64,000 bases of DNA from Staphylococcus sp. GSSP0090 (GCF_013391405.1 NZ_JACBFD010000044.1:1-64000); one strand, 5' to 3'. Shown: positions 1 through 9,007, counted from the stretch's first letter. The notes: generated from the sequence alone by a model not told the origin. Numbers and translations are program-made.

Positions 1-32
1 GGTCGTAGTTTCAAGTCCTACCTGTGGAGCCA
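1..32 (+). tRNA. tRNA-Asn, 3' part only
   Basis: The window opens inside a tRNA gene. The visible part is the T arm, the acceptor 3' strand CTGTGGA, discriminator G and encoded CCA. That acceptor strand pairs with the TCCACAG 5' end of staphylococcal tRNA-Asn, and tRNA-Asn precedes tRNA-Glu in staphylococcal tRNA clusters, so Asn is the likely identity; the anticodon is outside the window. Odd point: base 9 is T where position 53 is normally G, so the conserved G53-C61 pair closing the T loop is a T/C mismatch. Confidence 0.75.
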
Positions 33-33
33 T

Positions 34-105
34 GGCCCCGTGGTCAAGCGGTTAAGACACCGCCCTTTCACGGCGGTAACACGGGTTCGAGTCCCGTCGG
101 GGTCA
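34..105 (+). tRNA. tRNA-Glu (anticodon UUC)
   Basis: Complete 72-nt cloverleaf without encoded CCA, starting one base after the preceding tRNA. Acceptor GGCCCCG pairs with CGGGGTC (one wobble), the anticodon loop CTTTCAC carries TTC at 67-69, and the T arm contains GGTTCGAGTCC. It is the penultimate gene of the tRNA cluster. Confidence 0.95.
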
Positions 106-110
106 TACAA

Positions 111-140
111 ACAGAAGTGAAGTATCGCTTCTGTTTTTTT
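111..140 (+). terminator. intrinsic terminator after tRNA-Glu
   Basis: Stem ACAGAAG (111-117) with CTTCTGT (128-134) followed by a run of T. It separates tRNA-Glu from tRNA-Ser, so tRNA-Ser may have partly separate transcription. Confidence 0.75.
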
Positions 141-144
141 ATAT

Positions 145-233
145 GGAGAGTTGTCCGAGTTGGCCGAAGGAGCACGCCTGGAAAGTGTGTAGGCGCCACA
201 AGCGTCTCGAGGGTTCGAATCCCTCACTCTCCG
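145..233 (+). tRNA. tRNA-Ser (anticodon GGA)
   Basis: Class II tRNA with long variable arm. Acceptor GGAGAGT pairs with ACTCTCC, discriminator G at 233, CCA not encoded. The anticodon loop CTGGAAA gives GGA at 180-182, reading UCC/UCU. An integrase remnant lies directly downstream, the arrangement left by elements that integrate into tRNA 3' ends. Confidence 0.95.
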
Positions 234-261
234 TTTTTTACATATTATGATCTTTCTTGAG

Positions 262-305
262 ACACCATAAACCTTGATATAATAGGGTTTTGGTGTTTTT
301 ATTTT
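262..305 (+). terminator. terminator of the tRNA cluster
   Basis: ACACCATAAACC (262-273) pairs, with one bulge, with GGTTTTGGTGT, followed by TTTTT. It ends the tRNA transcription unit. Confidence 0.7.
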
Positions 306-413
306 GTATTACTTTTTATAATTTATGTCAACGCCATGTCAAATTGGCGTAAAAAATAATAAAACTCATGTCAAAATTAAGTGTTCGTTGACATGTAATC
401 TTTGTATAACATG

Positions 414-612
414 CTACGCAAGGCTTTGAGGTTTTGCTTTTTCTCGTTTTTGACTTTCTTTTAATAATTGACTGTATGTGGATAGGGTAGTAGTTATATC
501 TGCATATCCAAATCGCTTGGAAATATATATAGTATATGGATATTCCTTTATGTGTTAACATAGTGTAATCTGTATGACGTATGGGGTGCAATTTATAATT
601 ATCAATCTTATT
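414..612 (-). pseudogene. tyrosine integrase remnant (C-terminal part, frameshifted)
   Basis: On the minus strand the first frame reads KLHPIRHTDYTMLTHKGIS, the HxxRH(T) box of tyrosine recombinases. A frameshift inside a TATATATATTT run moves the reading into a second frame that continues KRFGYADITTTLSTYSQLL and ends at a TAG (414-416). The Tyr of STYSQLL fits the catalytic tyrosine. The N-terminal and core-binding parts are absent. Its position right after tRNA-Ser suggests the scar of an integrated island or phage that used the tRNA 3' end as its attachment site. The recombinase assignment is from motif pattern; no matching attachment repeat was found in the window. Confidence 0.75.
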
Positions 613-725
613 GTTCAAATAGAACTGTTTTTACACATTAGAAATAGCGTTGTGTGTTATTAATGATGAAGCTGCTTTAATAATATCTCCATTTAAATTA
701 ATAGGAAAGTTATTTTAATATTTAC

Positions 726-857
726 ATTAGAAGGGGTTATTTGGTTTGAAGACAATGAAAGCGCAGTTTATTATTCATCTAATGGACATCCATTTGAGAG
801 GTATATTCATTAACTAATGATACTGATGAACAAAAACTTGATCGAAATCGTATATAG
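726..857 (+). pseudogene. fragment of an unidentified gene
   Basis: An open stretch without start codon reads EGVIWFEDNESAVYYSSNG and then stops at a TAA near 812. After a one-base shift it continues LTNDTDEQKLDRNRI to a TAG at 855-857. The amino-acid composition looks like real coding sequence, and two linked frames indicate a decayed gene. I do not recognise the family. It sits between the integrase scar and the toxin-antitoxin cassette and may be part of the same lost element. Confidence 0.35.
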
Positions 858-985
858 ATTTTATATAAAAAGAATAAAAATATGTTAGAATAAAAAAGTG
901 AGTAAGTTGGATAGATGGTGGCTAATCTCTTTGATTAAGGGGTGATGCCTATGAAATATGGTTTGACTCCTAGAAAGGAGTAACA

Positions 986-1066
986 TTGACTGATTATGAA
1001 ATGTTAATGGTTGTTCTGACAATCATTAGCCTTGTATTAGTTAGTAAAAATGACCATAAAAAATAA
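986..1066 (+). CDS. small hydrophobic type I toxin (SprG/holin-like family)
   Basis: A 26-residue peptide starting at TTG 986-988, with an AAAGGAG ribosome site at 974-980. It reads MTDYEMLMVVLTIISLVLV followed by a polar SKNDHKK tail: one membrane segment of about 15 residues with a charged C-terminus. This is the layout of staphylococcal putative holin-like (SprG-type) toxins, which act on membranes and are silenced by a cis-antisense RNA. A 10-codon reading frame (951-983) ends just before it and overlaps its ribosome site, so translation could be coupled. The 3' region overlaps a predicted antisense RNA, and a related 3' region recurs at 63.3-63.5 kb. The family assignment rests on pattern and layout, not on a search. 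Confidence 0.7.
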   Translation: MTDYEMLMVVLTIISLVLVSKNDHKK

Positions 1067-1195
1067 CCATCTATAGCTTTGGCGAGCAGATGGTTAAAGG
1101 TTATAAAACATTTAATTATCTAAGCCACCGTCTTTTTAACGGGCTCACTAGGGCGATGCACTTATAGTGTGTTTCCCTTTTTCTATTTATAAATT
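1060..1195 (-). ncRNA. predicted antisense antitoxin RNA (SprF-like)
   Basis: Read on the minus strand, this segment begins after an extended -10-like TGNTAATTT motif conserved at the second copy, and ends at a terminator: the arms at 1065-1072 and 1088-1095 (AACCATCT/AGATGGTT) followed by ATTTTTTAT. The plus-strand toxin mRNA has its own terminator near 1150-1180 (GGGCGATGCACT ... AGTGTGTTTCCC then T-rich). The two convergent transcripts would overlap by about 100 nt at their 3' ends, as in Fst/SprG-type systems. The 5' end is inferred only. Confidence 0.55.
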
Positions 1196-1199
1196 AACA

Positions 1200-1401
1200 T
1201 AACATAAAAACTTTATCAAATGTTTAATTCACTTCAATGAAGAAGTCATCATTTCTATATACAGTAAAAGAAAAGATTTAATTAAAAATAACATTCATTT
1301 TGTTAAAAAATAGACACAAGCGCAATAAATATGTGATTGTTTTCACTTATTACATTTGATAAAATTTTTAAAAATATAAAAAAGAAAGAGGAGAACTTAA
1401 A
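1200..1401. other. AT-rich intergenic region upstream of the YagU-like gene
   Basis: About 200 bases with no convincing reading frame. A possible plus-strand promoter is TTGATA followed by A/T-rich sequence near 1358-1385, just before the AGAGGAG ribosome site of the next gene. Nothing else recognisable. Confidence 0.4.
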
Positions 1402-1899
1402 ATGAAAAAGCAATTATCATTTATACAAATTATTTATGCAACTATTATTGGTGGTTTATTATCTGGGATAGTTAAACTTGGATGGGAAGTAATGCTGCCA
1501 CCTAGAACACCAGAACGTAATGAAACGAATCCACCACAAGCATTATTGCAAAATTTTGGTTTTAGTTCGGATTTTACACATATGAGTTATCACTTTTCAG
1601 AACAAGCCATGCCTTGGATAAGCTTTTCTGTTCACTTTAGTTTCTCAATTGCTTTTGCATTTATTTATATTATGTTAGTTAAACGTTTTTCAAAAATAGC
1701 GTTAGGTTATGGTTCTGTTTTTGGTATAGTTGTATGGATCTTATTCCATTTAATCATTATGCCAATAATGAATATTGTTCCGAGTGCTTTAGACCAACCA
1801 TTCCACGAACATATTTCAGAATTATTTGGTCATATTGTATGGTTGATGGTAATTGAATTTGTCAGAAGATATTTTGTTTATCGTAATGCATTAAAATAG
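1402..1899 (+). CDS. YagU/DUF1440-like integral membrane protein
   Basis: A 165-residue protein with four predicted membrane segments (about residues 8-28, 73-92, 99-122 and 138-156). The loop after the first helix, KLGWEVMLPPRTPERNE, and the overall length match the YagU family (DUF1440), inner-membrane proteins linked in E. coli to acid resistance but without a proven biochemical role. The ATG has a strong AGAGGAG site 7 bases upstream. It is a single gene, with its own A/T-rich promoter region and no obvious operon partner. The family call is from motif memory. Confidence 0.75.
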   Translation: MKKQLSFIQIIYATIIGGLLSGIVKLGWEVMLPPRTPERNETNPPQALLQNFGFSSDFTHMSYHFSEQAMPWISFSVHFSFSIAFAFIYIMLVKRFSKIALGYGSVFGIVVWILFHLIIMPIMNIVPSALDQPFHEHISELFGHIVWLMVIEFVRRYFVYRNALK

Positions 1900-2037
1900 T
1901 TGGATAGTTAATCAAAACCAAGACATATACGAACTTTATAAAATTGGCTATTTTGTCAATGAAGTCGTTTGAACACTACTATTATAAAATTTACAACTCA
2001 TTGAGTATCCCGTATTTATACTATTTAAGGTTTCTTG

Positions 2038-2075
2038 AAACACCGCAACCCAAAAACGTGCGGTGTTTTATTTTA
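2038..2075 (+). terminator. probable intrinsic terminator
   Basis: AAACACCGCA (2038-2047) pairs with TGCGGTGTTT (2059-2068), followed by the T-rich TATTTTAT. It lies between the YagU-like gene and the MmcQ/YjbR gene. Confidence 0.65.
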
Positions 2076-2151
2076 TGTAACATTCATATTGCATTACTAT
2101 TGGATATTCATTTAATGAATGGGGTAGAAGTATAATTAAGGGAGATGTTTT

Positions 2152-2508
2152 ATGATAACTAGAGAACAAGTATTTACGTTCATTAAAAAAGCATATGGCG
2201 TTGAGCCAGATTACCCTTGGGAAAAGTATACTAATTATGCTGCTTTCAGACATAAAGATAACCGTAAATGGTTTGCTTTAGTCATGGATATTACATCTGA
2301 TAAATTGGGTATAGAATCTACAGTTAGGATAGATGTTATAAATTTGAAAGCTAGAAAGGAATTTATCGGACCACTACGTCAAAAATCTGGCGTTTATCCA
2401 GCATATCATATGGATAAAGCTAATTGGATCACTGTTAATTTAAATGAAGTTAATACAATGAATCAAATTAAAGATTTAATTGCAAAAAGTTATGAACTAA
2501 CAAAGTGA
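2152..2508 (+). CDS. MmcQ/YjbR family protein
   Basis: A 118-residue protein with the size and signature of the MmcQ/YjbR family: an N-terminal EQVFTFI helix, the PDYPW segment, FRHKDNRKWFALVM (about residues 31-45) and a C-terminal WITVNL strand before the last helix. The fold resembles CyaY-like or DNA-binding double-wing proteins, and some members are annotated as DNA-binding, but the cellular role is not established. Start ATG at 2152 follows GGGAG. Transcribed alone between a hairpin and a non-coding gap of about 140 bases. Confidence 0.75.
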   Translation: MITREQVFTFIKKAYGVEPDYPWEKYTNYAAFRHKDNRKWFALVMDITSDKLGIESTVRIDVINLKARKEFIGPLRQKSGVYPAYHMDKANWITVNLNEVNTMNQIKDLIAKSYELTK

Positions 2509-2651
2509 GTTTTTAAATGCTATGCTCATTGATTAGTACAGTTGAAGTGGTCTGCAATCTTGCATAAACGTAATTATGCTGCTAATGTTTACAATCGAGA
2601 TATAGCTTTCTTAAATATGTTTTTAATTTTTAATATATGGAGGGTTCATTC

Positions 2652-3092
2652 ATGGATAATCGAATAGACTATTATGAAGTTGCAAAAGAAGAGCTTGGGT
2701 TGATTATGGATTTAGAAAAGCAATTGAAAAAAACATCTATAGATAGAAAATTACGTGAATTGATTAAAATACGCGTCTCACAAATTAATGGTTGTGCCTT
2801 TTGTATAGGCATGCATACTGCGGATGCTAGGAAAATGAAGGTTTCAGAAGAAGAAATATATCTATTAAATGCTTGGGATGATACAAATATTTATTCCGAA
2901 AAAGCAAAGTTAGCATTTAAATTAGCAGAAGCAATCACACATATTTCTAAAGATGGCGTGCCAGATACACTGTATAATGAGGTGCGTACGTTATTTTCTG
3001 AAGAAGAATATACAGATTTAGTATTAATTATTAATCAAATAAACATGTGGAATAGACTATCTATTTCTATGGGTAATCAACATCTTGTATAA
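2652..3092 (+). CDS. carboxymuconolactone decarboxylase/AhpD-like protein
   Basis: A 146-residue helical protein with the family signature INGCAFCIGMHTADARKMK (about residues 47-65): a CxxC pair followed by the conserved His three residues after the second Cys. Members of this superfamily (AhpD-like) act as thiol-dependent peroxidase partners or as decarboxylases; the CxxCxxxH pattern favours an alkylhydroperoxidase-type role in oxidant defence. An upstream in-frame ATG at 2637 lies inside the ribosome site GGAGGG, so the start at 2652 is preferred. It is followed by its own terminator. Substrate unknown. Confidence 0.82.
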   Translation: MDNRIDYYEVAKEELGLIMDLEKQLKKTSIDRKLRELIKIRVSQINGCAFCIGMHTADARKMKVSEEEIYLLNAWDDTNIYSEKAKLAFKLAEAITHISKDGVPDTLYNEVRTLFSEEEYTDLVLIINQINMWNRLSISMGNQHLV

Positions 3093-3110
3093 TAGGAAAA
3101 AAGGTTGAAG

Positions 3111-3141
3111 GCATCCAAGCAATCTATGGATGCTTTTTTAT
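3111..3141 (+). terminator. intrinsic terminator
   Basis: GCATCCA (3111-3117) pairs with TGGATGC (3127-3133), followed by TTTTTTATTTT. It ends the AhpD-like gene. Confidence 0.85.
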
Positions 3142-3287
3142 TTTGAAATCATCATGCGTAGGTTAACTTGTATTTTTGAAAATTTTTTATCTCACTTACA
3201 ATTATTATATTATTATCTATTCATGCGCAGACACTGTTAAATAAGACTAAAAACGTTATAATGATTATGAGATGGAGGAATGACACA

Positions 3288-4676
3288 GTGGATTTTTGGT
3301 TAAAGAAACAGGCTCAACAAAAAGGAGAGCATATATTTGTTGATGATGGTGAAACACAAATCACATTTCGTACCATGTACGAACAGGCTTCAAAACTTGC
3401 CTGGACACTACATCAATTAAATAAAAAGAGAATGGGATTTTATATAGATAATACAAAAGAATCCATATTACTGATTAATGCTGCGTGGTTAGCGGGAATT
3501 GAAATAGCGATGATAAATACAAGGTTAACTCAAAACGAAATGATAGCTCAAATGGATTCGATTAATGTCGATACAGTCATATCCATGCAAGATCTTGAAT
3601 TAAAACATATTCAAGTTGTACCATTTGAAGATCTTGTTTTAGTTAATCAGGATAAACATTTTGAACTACCTTTCTCATTAACATGTATAGCATCTATAAT
3701 GTTTACATCAGGCACTACAGGACCACAAAAAGCAGTGCCACAAACATTCAATAATCATTTGGCGAGTGCACATGGCTGTAAAGAAAGCTTGGGCTTTAAT
3801 GAACAAACAAAATGGCTATCTGTGTTACCGATATATCATATTTCAGGTTTGAGTGTCGTATTACGTGCGCTAATTGAAGGATTTACACTGCGCTTGGAAT
3901 CTAAATTTAATACGGAGCAAATGTTAAATATCATTCAAAGTGAAACACCAACTCATGTTTCATTAGTTCCGCAGACATTAAAATGGTTAATGGATGCTGG
4001 CTTACATCAACCATTTTATATTGAAAAAATACTATTAGGTGGAGCAAAGCTTTCTCGTAACTTAATTGAACAAGCGTTAGCTTATGATTTGCCGATATAT
4101 AATTCGTTTGGTATGACGGAGACATGCTCACAATTTTTAACGGCGACACCAGATATGCTTAAACAACGTTTTGATACTGTCGGTAAACCAAGTAATGATG
4201 TTGAAGTTAAAATTAAATCACCGAATATGGATGGACATGGGGAATTATTAATTAAAGGTGAAAATGTGATGAATGGTTACCTTTATCCGAAAGAAAAAAT
4301 GGACACATTTGAAGACGGTTATTTTAAAACTGGTGATATAGCGGAAATAGACGATGAGGGATACGTCATGATATATGATCGAAGAAAGGATTTAATTATT
4401 AGTGGTGGTGAAAATATCTATCCTTTTGAAATTGAAGCTGTAGCAAAACAATTCCCTAATATTGAAGATGCCATGTGTATTGGTATTGAAGATGATACTT
4501 GGGGTTCCGTACCTTTCCTATACTATGTTGCACATGAAGCTATCTCAGAAGAACGTTTAAGTGTATTTTTAAAAGAAAAATTGGCAAAGTTTAAAGTACC
4601 TAAACAGTTTCAACGTGTATCACATTTACCTTATACGTCAACCGGTAAATTACAAAGAACACGACTATCATCTTAA
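3288..4676 (+). CDS. menE: o-succinylbenzoate-CoA ligase
   Basis: A 462-residue acyl-adenylate-forming enzyme that converts o-succinylbenzoate to its CoA thioester in menaquinone synthesis. The AMP-binding P-loop-like motif [14 protein letters not shown] is near residue 138, [12 protein letters not shown] near 270, the hinge GDIAEID near 348 and the catalytic lysine in STGKLQR near the C-terminus. The start is GTG (3288), nine bases after GGAGG; it gives [11 protein letters not shown], matching the staphylococcal MenE N-terminus, whereas the longer frame from 3261 would include the ribosome site. menC follows after 13 bases, so the two form an operon separate from the main men cluster. Confidence 0.95.
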   Translation: MDFWLKKQAQQKGEHIFVDDGETQITFRTMYEQASKLAWTLHQLNKKRMGFYIDNTKESILLINAAWLAGIEIAMINTRLTQNEMIAQMDSINVDTVISMQDLELKHIQVVPFEDLVLVNQDKHFELPFSLTCIASIMFTSGTTGPQKAVPQTFNNHLASAHGCKESLGFNEQTKWLSVLPIYHISGLSVVLRALIEGFTLRLESKFNTEQMLNIIQSETPTHVSLVPQTLKWLMDAGLHQPFYIEKILLGGAKLSRNLIEQALAYDLPIYNSFGMTETCSQFLTATPDMLKQRFDTVGKPSNDVEVKIKSPNMDGHGELLIKGENVMNGYLYPKEKMDTFEDGYFKTGDIAEIDDEGYVMIYDRRKDLIISGGENIYPFEIEAVAKQFPNIEDAMCIGIEDDTWGSVPFLYYVAHEAISEERLSVFLKEKLAKFKVPKQFQRVSHLPYTSTGKLQRTRLSS

Positions 4677-4689
4677 CTAAGGAGTACAT

Positions 4690-5694
4690 ATGAAAATCGT
4701 TGATATGCATTTGTATGATTATAATGCTGAATTTAAAACACCTGTAATTACACCTAAAGTTAAATTGAATACACGTAAAGCATTATTCGTTGAATTAATT
4801 ACAGATAATGGGCAATCCTATTTTGGTGAATGTAATGCCTTTGAAACGAATTGGTATGCAGATGAGACAATAGCCGAGGCGAAACATTTATCTGCATTAT
4901 GGTTTCAACAGTTTCAGAATAAGATGTTTCGTTCATTCTCAGAAATTCAAAATGCATTAAAAGTATTGTCTAATTACCCTGCAACGCGGAGTATGTTAAT
5001 GATGGCTTGTTATCAAATGTTTCATGATTTAGAACCATTATGTGTGCCGTATGGTGCGACAATTAATGGGATGACGCCTAAGAATTTTCAGCAACTTGTT
5101 CAAACACAACCACAACGTGTGAAACTTAAATGGAATAATCAAATTGTTGATGATGTGAAGAAGGTATCGCAATTACCATTTCGACCTGATATTGTCATTG
5201 ATGCGAATGAATCATTATCAAAGATAGAATATGATAAATTAAATGCACTTAAGAAAACACCTATATTGTATATTGAAGAACCGTTTAAGTCATTGCATCA
5301 TTTAACAATTTTTGAAAAAAATGAACTCCCACCCGTTGCAATTGATGAAAAGGCAACGTCTGAATCATTCATCTTACAAGCGATTAATGATTTTGGTATT
5401 GATGTCGTGGTATTAAAACCATTTAGATTAGGTGGCATAGATAGAGTTATTGAACTGATAAAAATACTCAAATCAAAAGATGTAAAAATCGTGATAGGCG
5501 GCATGTATGAATATGGTTTAAGTAGATATTTTACCGCGATGTTAGCACAATATGCTGATTATCCTAGTGATATTACACCAGAAGGTTATTACTATGAACA
5601 CGATATAGTTAATAATGCAGGTATATTAAAAGGAGGCTCAATATATTTTGAGCCTCCAATGGTAAATTATAAGAAATTGAATTTTATTTGTTAG
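4690..5694 (+). CDS. menC: o-succinylbenzoate synthase
   Basis: A 334-residue enolase-superfamily enzyme that dehydrates SHCHC to o-succinylbenzoate, the step before MenE. Expected active-site elements are present in order: KLK near residues 145-147, metal ligands in IDANESL (about 171), YIEEPF (about 197) and IDEKATS (about 219), and the second catalytic lysine in VLKPFRLGG (about 243). Start ATG follows AAGGAG. It ends in an 11-base convergent overlap with yidD on the other strand, so the two 3' ends share sequence. Confidence 0.95.
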   Translation: MKIVDMHLYDYNAEFKTPVITPKVKLNTRKALFVELITDNGQSYFGECNAFETNWYADETIAEAKHLSALWFQQFQNKMFRSFSEIQNALKVLSNYPATRSMLMMACYQMFHDLEPLCVPYGATINGMTPKNFQQLVQTQPQRVKLKWNNQIVDDVKKVSQLPFRPDIVIDANESLSKIEYDKLNALKKTPILYIEEPFKSLHHLTIFEKNELPPVAIDEKATSESFILQAINDFGIDVVVLKPFRLGGIDRVIELIKILKSKDVKIVIGGMYEYGLSRYFTAMLAQYADYPSDITPEGYYYEHDIVNNAGILKGGSIYFEPPMVNYKKLNFIC

Positions 5695-5935
5695 TGTTTT
5701 TATCTTTCGAATTCTTTTTTTTCTTTAGAGGAACTGGATCAAAGCCCCCTTTATGAAGCGGGTGACATTTTGAAATTCTTTTTATACCTAACCATGTACC
5801 TTTGAATGGGCCATATACTTCAATGGCTTCTCTAGTATATTCTGAACAGGTTGGATAAAAGCGACATGTTGCAGGGGTTAATGGTGATATAAACCGTTGA
5901 TATATATGGATAAGTCCTAGAAATATAGTTTTCAT
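5684..5935 (-). CDS. yidD: membrane protein insertion efficiency factor YidD
   Basis: An 83-residue protein with the YidD signature: an N-terminal amphipathic [20 protein letters not shown] segment followed by [16 protein letters not shown] and [18 protein letters not shown]. Three conserved cysteines are present. YidD proteins are peripheral to the inner membrane and assist YidC/Sec-dependent insertion. The C-terminal tail is a lysine/asparagine-rich extension. It is monocistronic and convergent with menC (11-base overlap). The start ATG follows GGAGGC. Confidence 0.92.
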   Translation of the reverse strand: MKTIFLGLIHIYQRFISPLTPATCRFYPTCSEYTREAIEVYGPFKGTWLGIKRISKCHPLHKGGFDPVPLKKKKNSKDKNTNK

Positions 5936-5994
5936 AATTTTGCCTCCAACAAAAATCTTAGCATAGTTAGTTTAACATAATAAGGGGAAGAGTG

Positions 5995-6471
5995 ATGTAT
6001 GTGAAGTTTAAAGACAAAGATAATGATGACGTGTACTTAACATTTAAAAATAAAGAAGCTTATGCTAATGGTAATCATGTACTCGTAATCCCTAAATATA
6101 AGGATAACTTGTTATTCACCAAGCACAAAATACGAGGGATTGAGTTTCCAGGTGGTAAAAGAGAAAAAGGGGAGTCGAGTGAAACTGCTGCAGCACGCGA
6201 AGTTTTTGAAGAAACGGGTGCAACGGTTAAACATTGTGAATATATCGCACAATATAAAGTGAACCGTCAAATTGGTATGAGTTTTACTAAGGACGTCTTT
6301 ATGGTAGAGATAGATAAGATTACGCAGCAACCTGATTATTTTGAAACAGAAGGTCCATTACTGTATAAATCGTTATCCGAGATTCCAGAAAATAAAAAAA
6401 GTTTCTTATTGAAAGATCCAGCAATATTACAATGTTTAGAAAGAGTGATTGAACTTGGGTTTTATAAATAA
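5995..6471 (+). CDS. NUDIX hydrolase (YtkD-like)
   Basis: A 158-residue protein with a complete NUDIX box at about residues 53-75 (PGGKREKGE followed by AAAREVFEETGA, i.e. GX5EX7REVXEEXG). In Bacillus the neighbouring YtkD hydrolyses oxidised nucleoside triphosphates, and the position next to menC and pckA fits that orthology; the substrate here is not proven. The ATG at 5995 is preferred over the GTG three bases upstream because of its distance from AGGGGAAG. The following hydrolase gene begins close to or inside its 3' end, suggesting coupled translation. Confidence 0.85.
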   Translation: MYVKFKDKDNDDVYLTFKNKEAYANGNHVLVIPKYKDNLLFTKHKIRGIEFPGGKREKGESSETAAAREVFEETGATVKHCEYIAQYKVNRQIGMSFTKDVFMVEIDKITQQPDYFETEGPLLYKSLSEIPENKKSFLLKDPAILQCLERVIELGFYK

Positions 6472-6478
6472 AAAGAGA

Positions 6479-7240
6479 ATGCCAGTTGAATCAAATAATC
6501 ATATATTTGATGAAGTAATATATAAAGTAGACCATTTAAATATTAGAGGTCTGCTCATGACACCACATGCAAAAGTGCAAAGAATTGTCATATATTTACG
6601 TGGCGGCAAAGGTCAAGTAGGCAAGGTGAGAACAGGCAGATTGATGCAGTTTGCAGATAAACATACATTGGTTTTTGGACCGTATTATAGAGGTAATAAT
6701 GGTAGCGAAGGCAAAGATGAATTTTATGGTGCTGATTTAAATGACGTTACAGTTGCAATACGCATATTACATCAAATGTATCCTGACACTCCCATCCATA
6801 TGATTGGGTTTTCTAGAGGTGGACTTCAAGGATTATTAACGTTTCAAGATTTACCAGTGACGAGTTATATTATTTGGGGTGGTGTCTCCGATATCAATTT
6901 AATGTATGAGGAACGTGTTGATTTAAGAGGTATGCTGAAACGTATGATTGGCCATCCTAAAAAGAATGTAACTGCTTATAAACAGCGTGATGCAGTTGCT
7001 CAACTTAAAGAGAGTAGTCCGCCCATATTGATTGTACACGGGGGAGAAGATAAACAAGTAGGTATTCATCATGCATACTATTTAGAAGCGCAATTAGAAA
7101 AGATAGGTGCAACATTTCGTACTTACTATCAAATGTCAGAAGGCCATGTACCAAGACCGTTTGCACTTAAAGCTACCTTGCAGGCTATCAAGCAGTGGAT
7201 GTTTGATGCTGAACATAATAAACTTAAAGACAATGATTAA
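6479..7240 (+). CDS. alpha/beta hydrolase, prolyl oligopeptidase-like
   Basis: A 253-residue alpha/beta hydrolase. The nucleophile elbow GFSRGG lies near residue 111, the acid is probably the Asp of HGGEDKQVG and the catalytic His that of EGHVPRP. The fold is closest to the S9/dienelactone-hydrolase type (YtmA-like in Bacillus); substrate unknown. ATG 6479 is eight bases after the NUDIX stop. An in-frame TTG at 6449 inside the preceding gene would add ten residues; both have weak ribosome sites, so the start is uncertain. A bidirectional hairpin shared with pckA follows. Confidence 0.82.
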   Translation: MPVESNNHIFDEVIYKVDHLNIRGLLMTPHAKVQRIVIYLRGGKGQVGKVRTGRLMQFADKHTLVFGPYYRGNNGSEGKDEFYGADLNDVTVAIRILHQMYPDTPIHMIGFSRGGLQGLLTFQDLPVTSYIIWGGVSDINLMYEERVDLRGMLKRMIGHPKKNVTAYKQRDAVAQLKESSPPILIVHGGEDKQVGIHHAYYLEAQLEKIGATFRTYYQMSEGHVPRPFALKATLQAIKQWMFDAEHNKLKDND

Positions 7241-7353
7241 AAGCAGTATGTGTTACTTTGCAGCAGTGAGCGAATAGCCAGATCTGATGAAAGAAAGCTA
7301 TTTATTTGTTATTAATATTTTTTAAATGTAATCATGTGCTTTGCTTTATATAA

Positions 7354-7405
7354 AAAAATAGCTATGTAGTTGTCTATCATCATAGATTGCTACATAGCTA
7401 TTTTT
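7354..7405. terminator. bidirectional terminator
   Basis: A perfect 16-bp stem (7354-7369 with 7390-7405) with A and T runs on both sides. It serves the hydrolase gene from the left and pckA from the right. Confidence 0.92.
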
Positions 7406-7417
7406 AAACCATTTAAA

Positions 7418-9007
7418 TTATTCAAATCCTCCATTGACTGCTAATTCTTCGACATCTTCGCCAAATTTTTCAAAATTAGTTTTGAAACGATTAATTAAAT
7501 CTTGAGCTTGTGCTCTGTATGCTTCTGGCTTACTCCAAGCATTGACAGGGTTAAGCAATGTTTGAGGAACATCTTCCACTTCAACAGGGATATCTAAACC
7601 GAACATATCATCTTTAACATATTCTGCATTTTTTAATTTACCAGTAATGGCCTGATTAACCATTTGTCTCGTGTAATTCAAACTAATACGACGACCAACA
7701 CCATATTTGCCGCCAGTCCAACCTGTGTTTACTAAGTAAACATCAACACCATGTTTGTCTATTAAGGCACCTAATAGATCAGCGTAAACCTTAGCGTTTA
7801 ATGGTAAGAATGGAGAACCAAAACAAGTAGAGAACGATGGTTCAGGCTCAGTTACACCACGTTCTGTGCCTGCAAGTTTAGCAGTAAAGCCACTTAAAAA
7901 GTGATACATCGCTTGGTCTTTAGTTAATTTTGAAATAGGTGGTAATACACCAAATGCATCTGCAGTTAAGAAGATAATTGTATTAGGATGTGCTGCTTTA
8001 GATGGTGTTACAATATTATCTATGTGGTGAATTGGATAAGCAGCGCGCGTATTTTCTGTATATTGATTATCGTCAAAATCAACATCACCTTCTTCATCAA
8101 CGGCAACATTTTCTAGAATTGTTCCATACTTAATAGCATCATAAATTTGTGGTTCCTTTTTACGTGATAAATTAATTGCTTTTGCATAACAACCACCTTC
8201 GATATTGAAGATACCATTGTTATTCCAACCATGTTCATCATCGCCAATAAGTTTACGTGTAGGATCAGCAGAAAGTGTCGTCTTTCCAGTGCCAGATAAA
8301 CCAAAGAATAAAGCAACGTCGCCTTTTTCGCCAACATTTGCTGAGCAGTGCATACTCATAATGTTATCTTTTGGTAGTAAGTAGTTCATTACGGAGAAGA
8401 TACCTTTTTTCATTTCACCTGCATATTCAGTTCCACCTATAAGGATTACTTTATGCTTGAATGATGTGATAATAAATGTTTCTGAATTTGTACCATCAAT
8501 TTCTGGATTTGCTTTAAAGTGGGGTGCAGAAATAATTGTGAAGTTTGCTTTAATTTCTTCAGCTTCTTCTTTCGAGCTAGGGCGGATGAACATATTCTGT
8601 GCAAATAGATTATGCCAAGCTAATTCATTTACTACGGTTAATTTTAATTGTGAATCTTCATCGCTACCTGCATAGCCATTAAATACATAAAGTTCGTCTT
8701 TTTCATCTAAGTAATTTAATACTTTATCGTACAATTTTAAAAATATTTCTTCTTCGATAGGTTGATTAATATTACCCCAATCAATGTCATCTCTGTAAGA
8801 TGGCTCAGTTACAATGAACTTATCTTTTGGTGAGCGACCTGTATATTTCCCAGTTTTTGCATTAATTGCACCTAATTCTGTCAATTCACCCTCATTATTT
8901 TTTAATATCTTGTTATACAACTGAGTTGTAGATAGTTGAAATAATGAAGATTGCTTGTCTAATATGCTTTCAATTTTGCTTGTATAAGTGTATGTATCTA
9001 CCGCCAT
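7418..9007 (-). CDS. pckA: phosphoenolpyruvate carboxykinase (ATP)
   Basis: A 529-residue ATP-dependent PEP carboxykinase that converts oxaloacetate to PEP at the entry of gluconeogenesis. The kinase P-loop [11 protein letters not shown] is near residue 239, the metal-binding GDDEHGW follows, TGRSPKDKF lies near residue 53 and the [13 protein letters not shown] segment near 425. The start [11 protein letters not shown] (9007) has GGAGGG upstream; the longer frame starts inside that site. Divergent from metK. A cre-like palindrome 29 bases before the start codon predicts CcpA repression during growth on glucose. Confidence 0.97.
   Translation of the reverse strand: MAVDTYTYTSKIESILDKQSSLFQLSTTQLYNKILKNNEGELTELGAINAKTGKYTGRSPKDKFIVTEPSYRDDIDWGNINQPIEEEIFLKLYDKVLNYLDEKDELYVFNGYAGSDEDSQLKLTVVNELAWHNLFAQNMFIRPSSKEEAEEIKANFTIISAPHFKANPEIDGTNSETFIITSFKHKVILIGGTEYAGEMKKGIFSVMNYLLPKDNIMSMHCSANVGEKGDVALFFGLSGTGKTTLSADPTRKLIGDDEHGWNNNGIFNIEGGCYAKAINLSRKKEPQIYDAIKYGTILENVAVDEEGDVDFDDNQYTENTRAAYPIHHIDNIVTPSKAAHPNTIIFLTADAFGVLPPISKLTKDQAMYHFLSGFTAKLAGTERGVTEPEPSFSTCFGSPFLPLNAKVYADLLGALIDKHGVDVYLVNTGWTGGKYGVGRRISLNYTRQMVNQAITGKLKNAEYVKDDMFGLDIPVEVEDVPQTLLNPVNAWSKPEAYRAQAQDLINRFKTNFEKFGEDVEELAVNGGFE

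Noticed and set aside
18..260. Reading frames on both strands across the tRNA genes
   Set aside because: They run through clear tRNA-Glu and tRNA-Ser cloverleaves and their terminators.
1944..2135. 63-codon plus-strand frame
   Set aside because: No ribosome site, and it includes the terminator hairpin at 2038-2068.
6449..6478. TTG-started N-terminal extension of the hydrolase
   Set aside because: It would overlap the NUDIX gene by 23 bases with no better ribosome site; the ATG at 6479 fits homolog length better.
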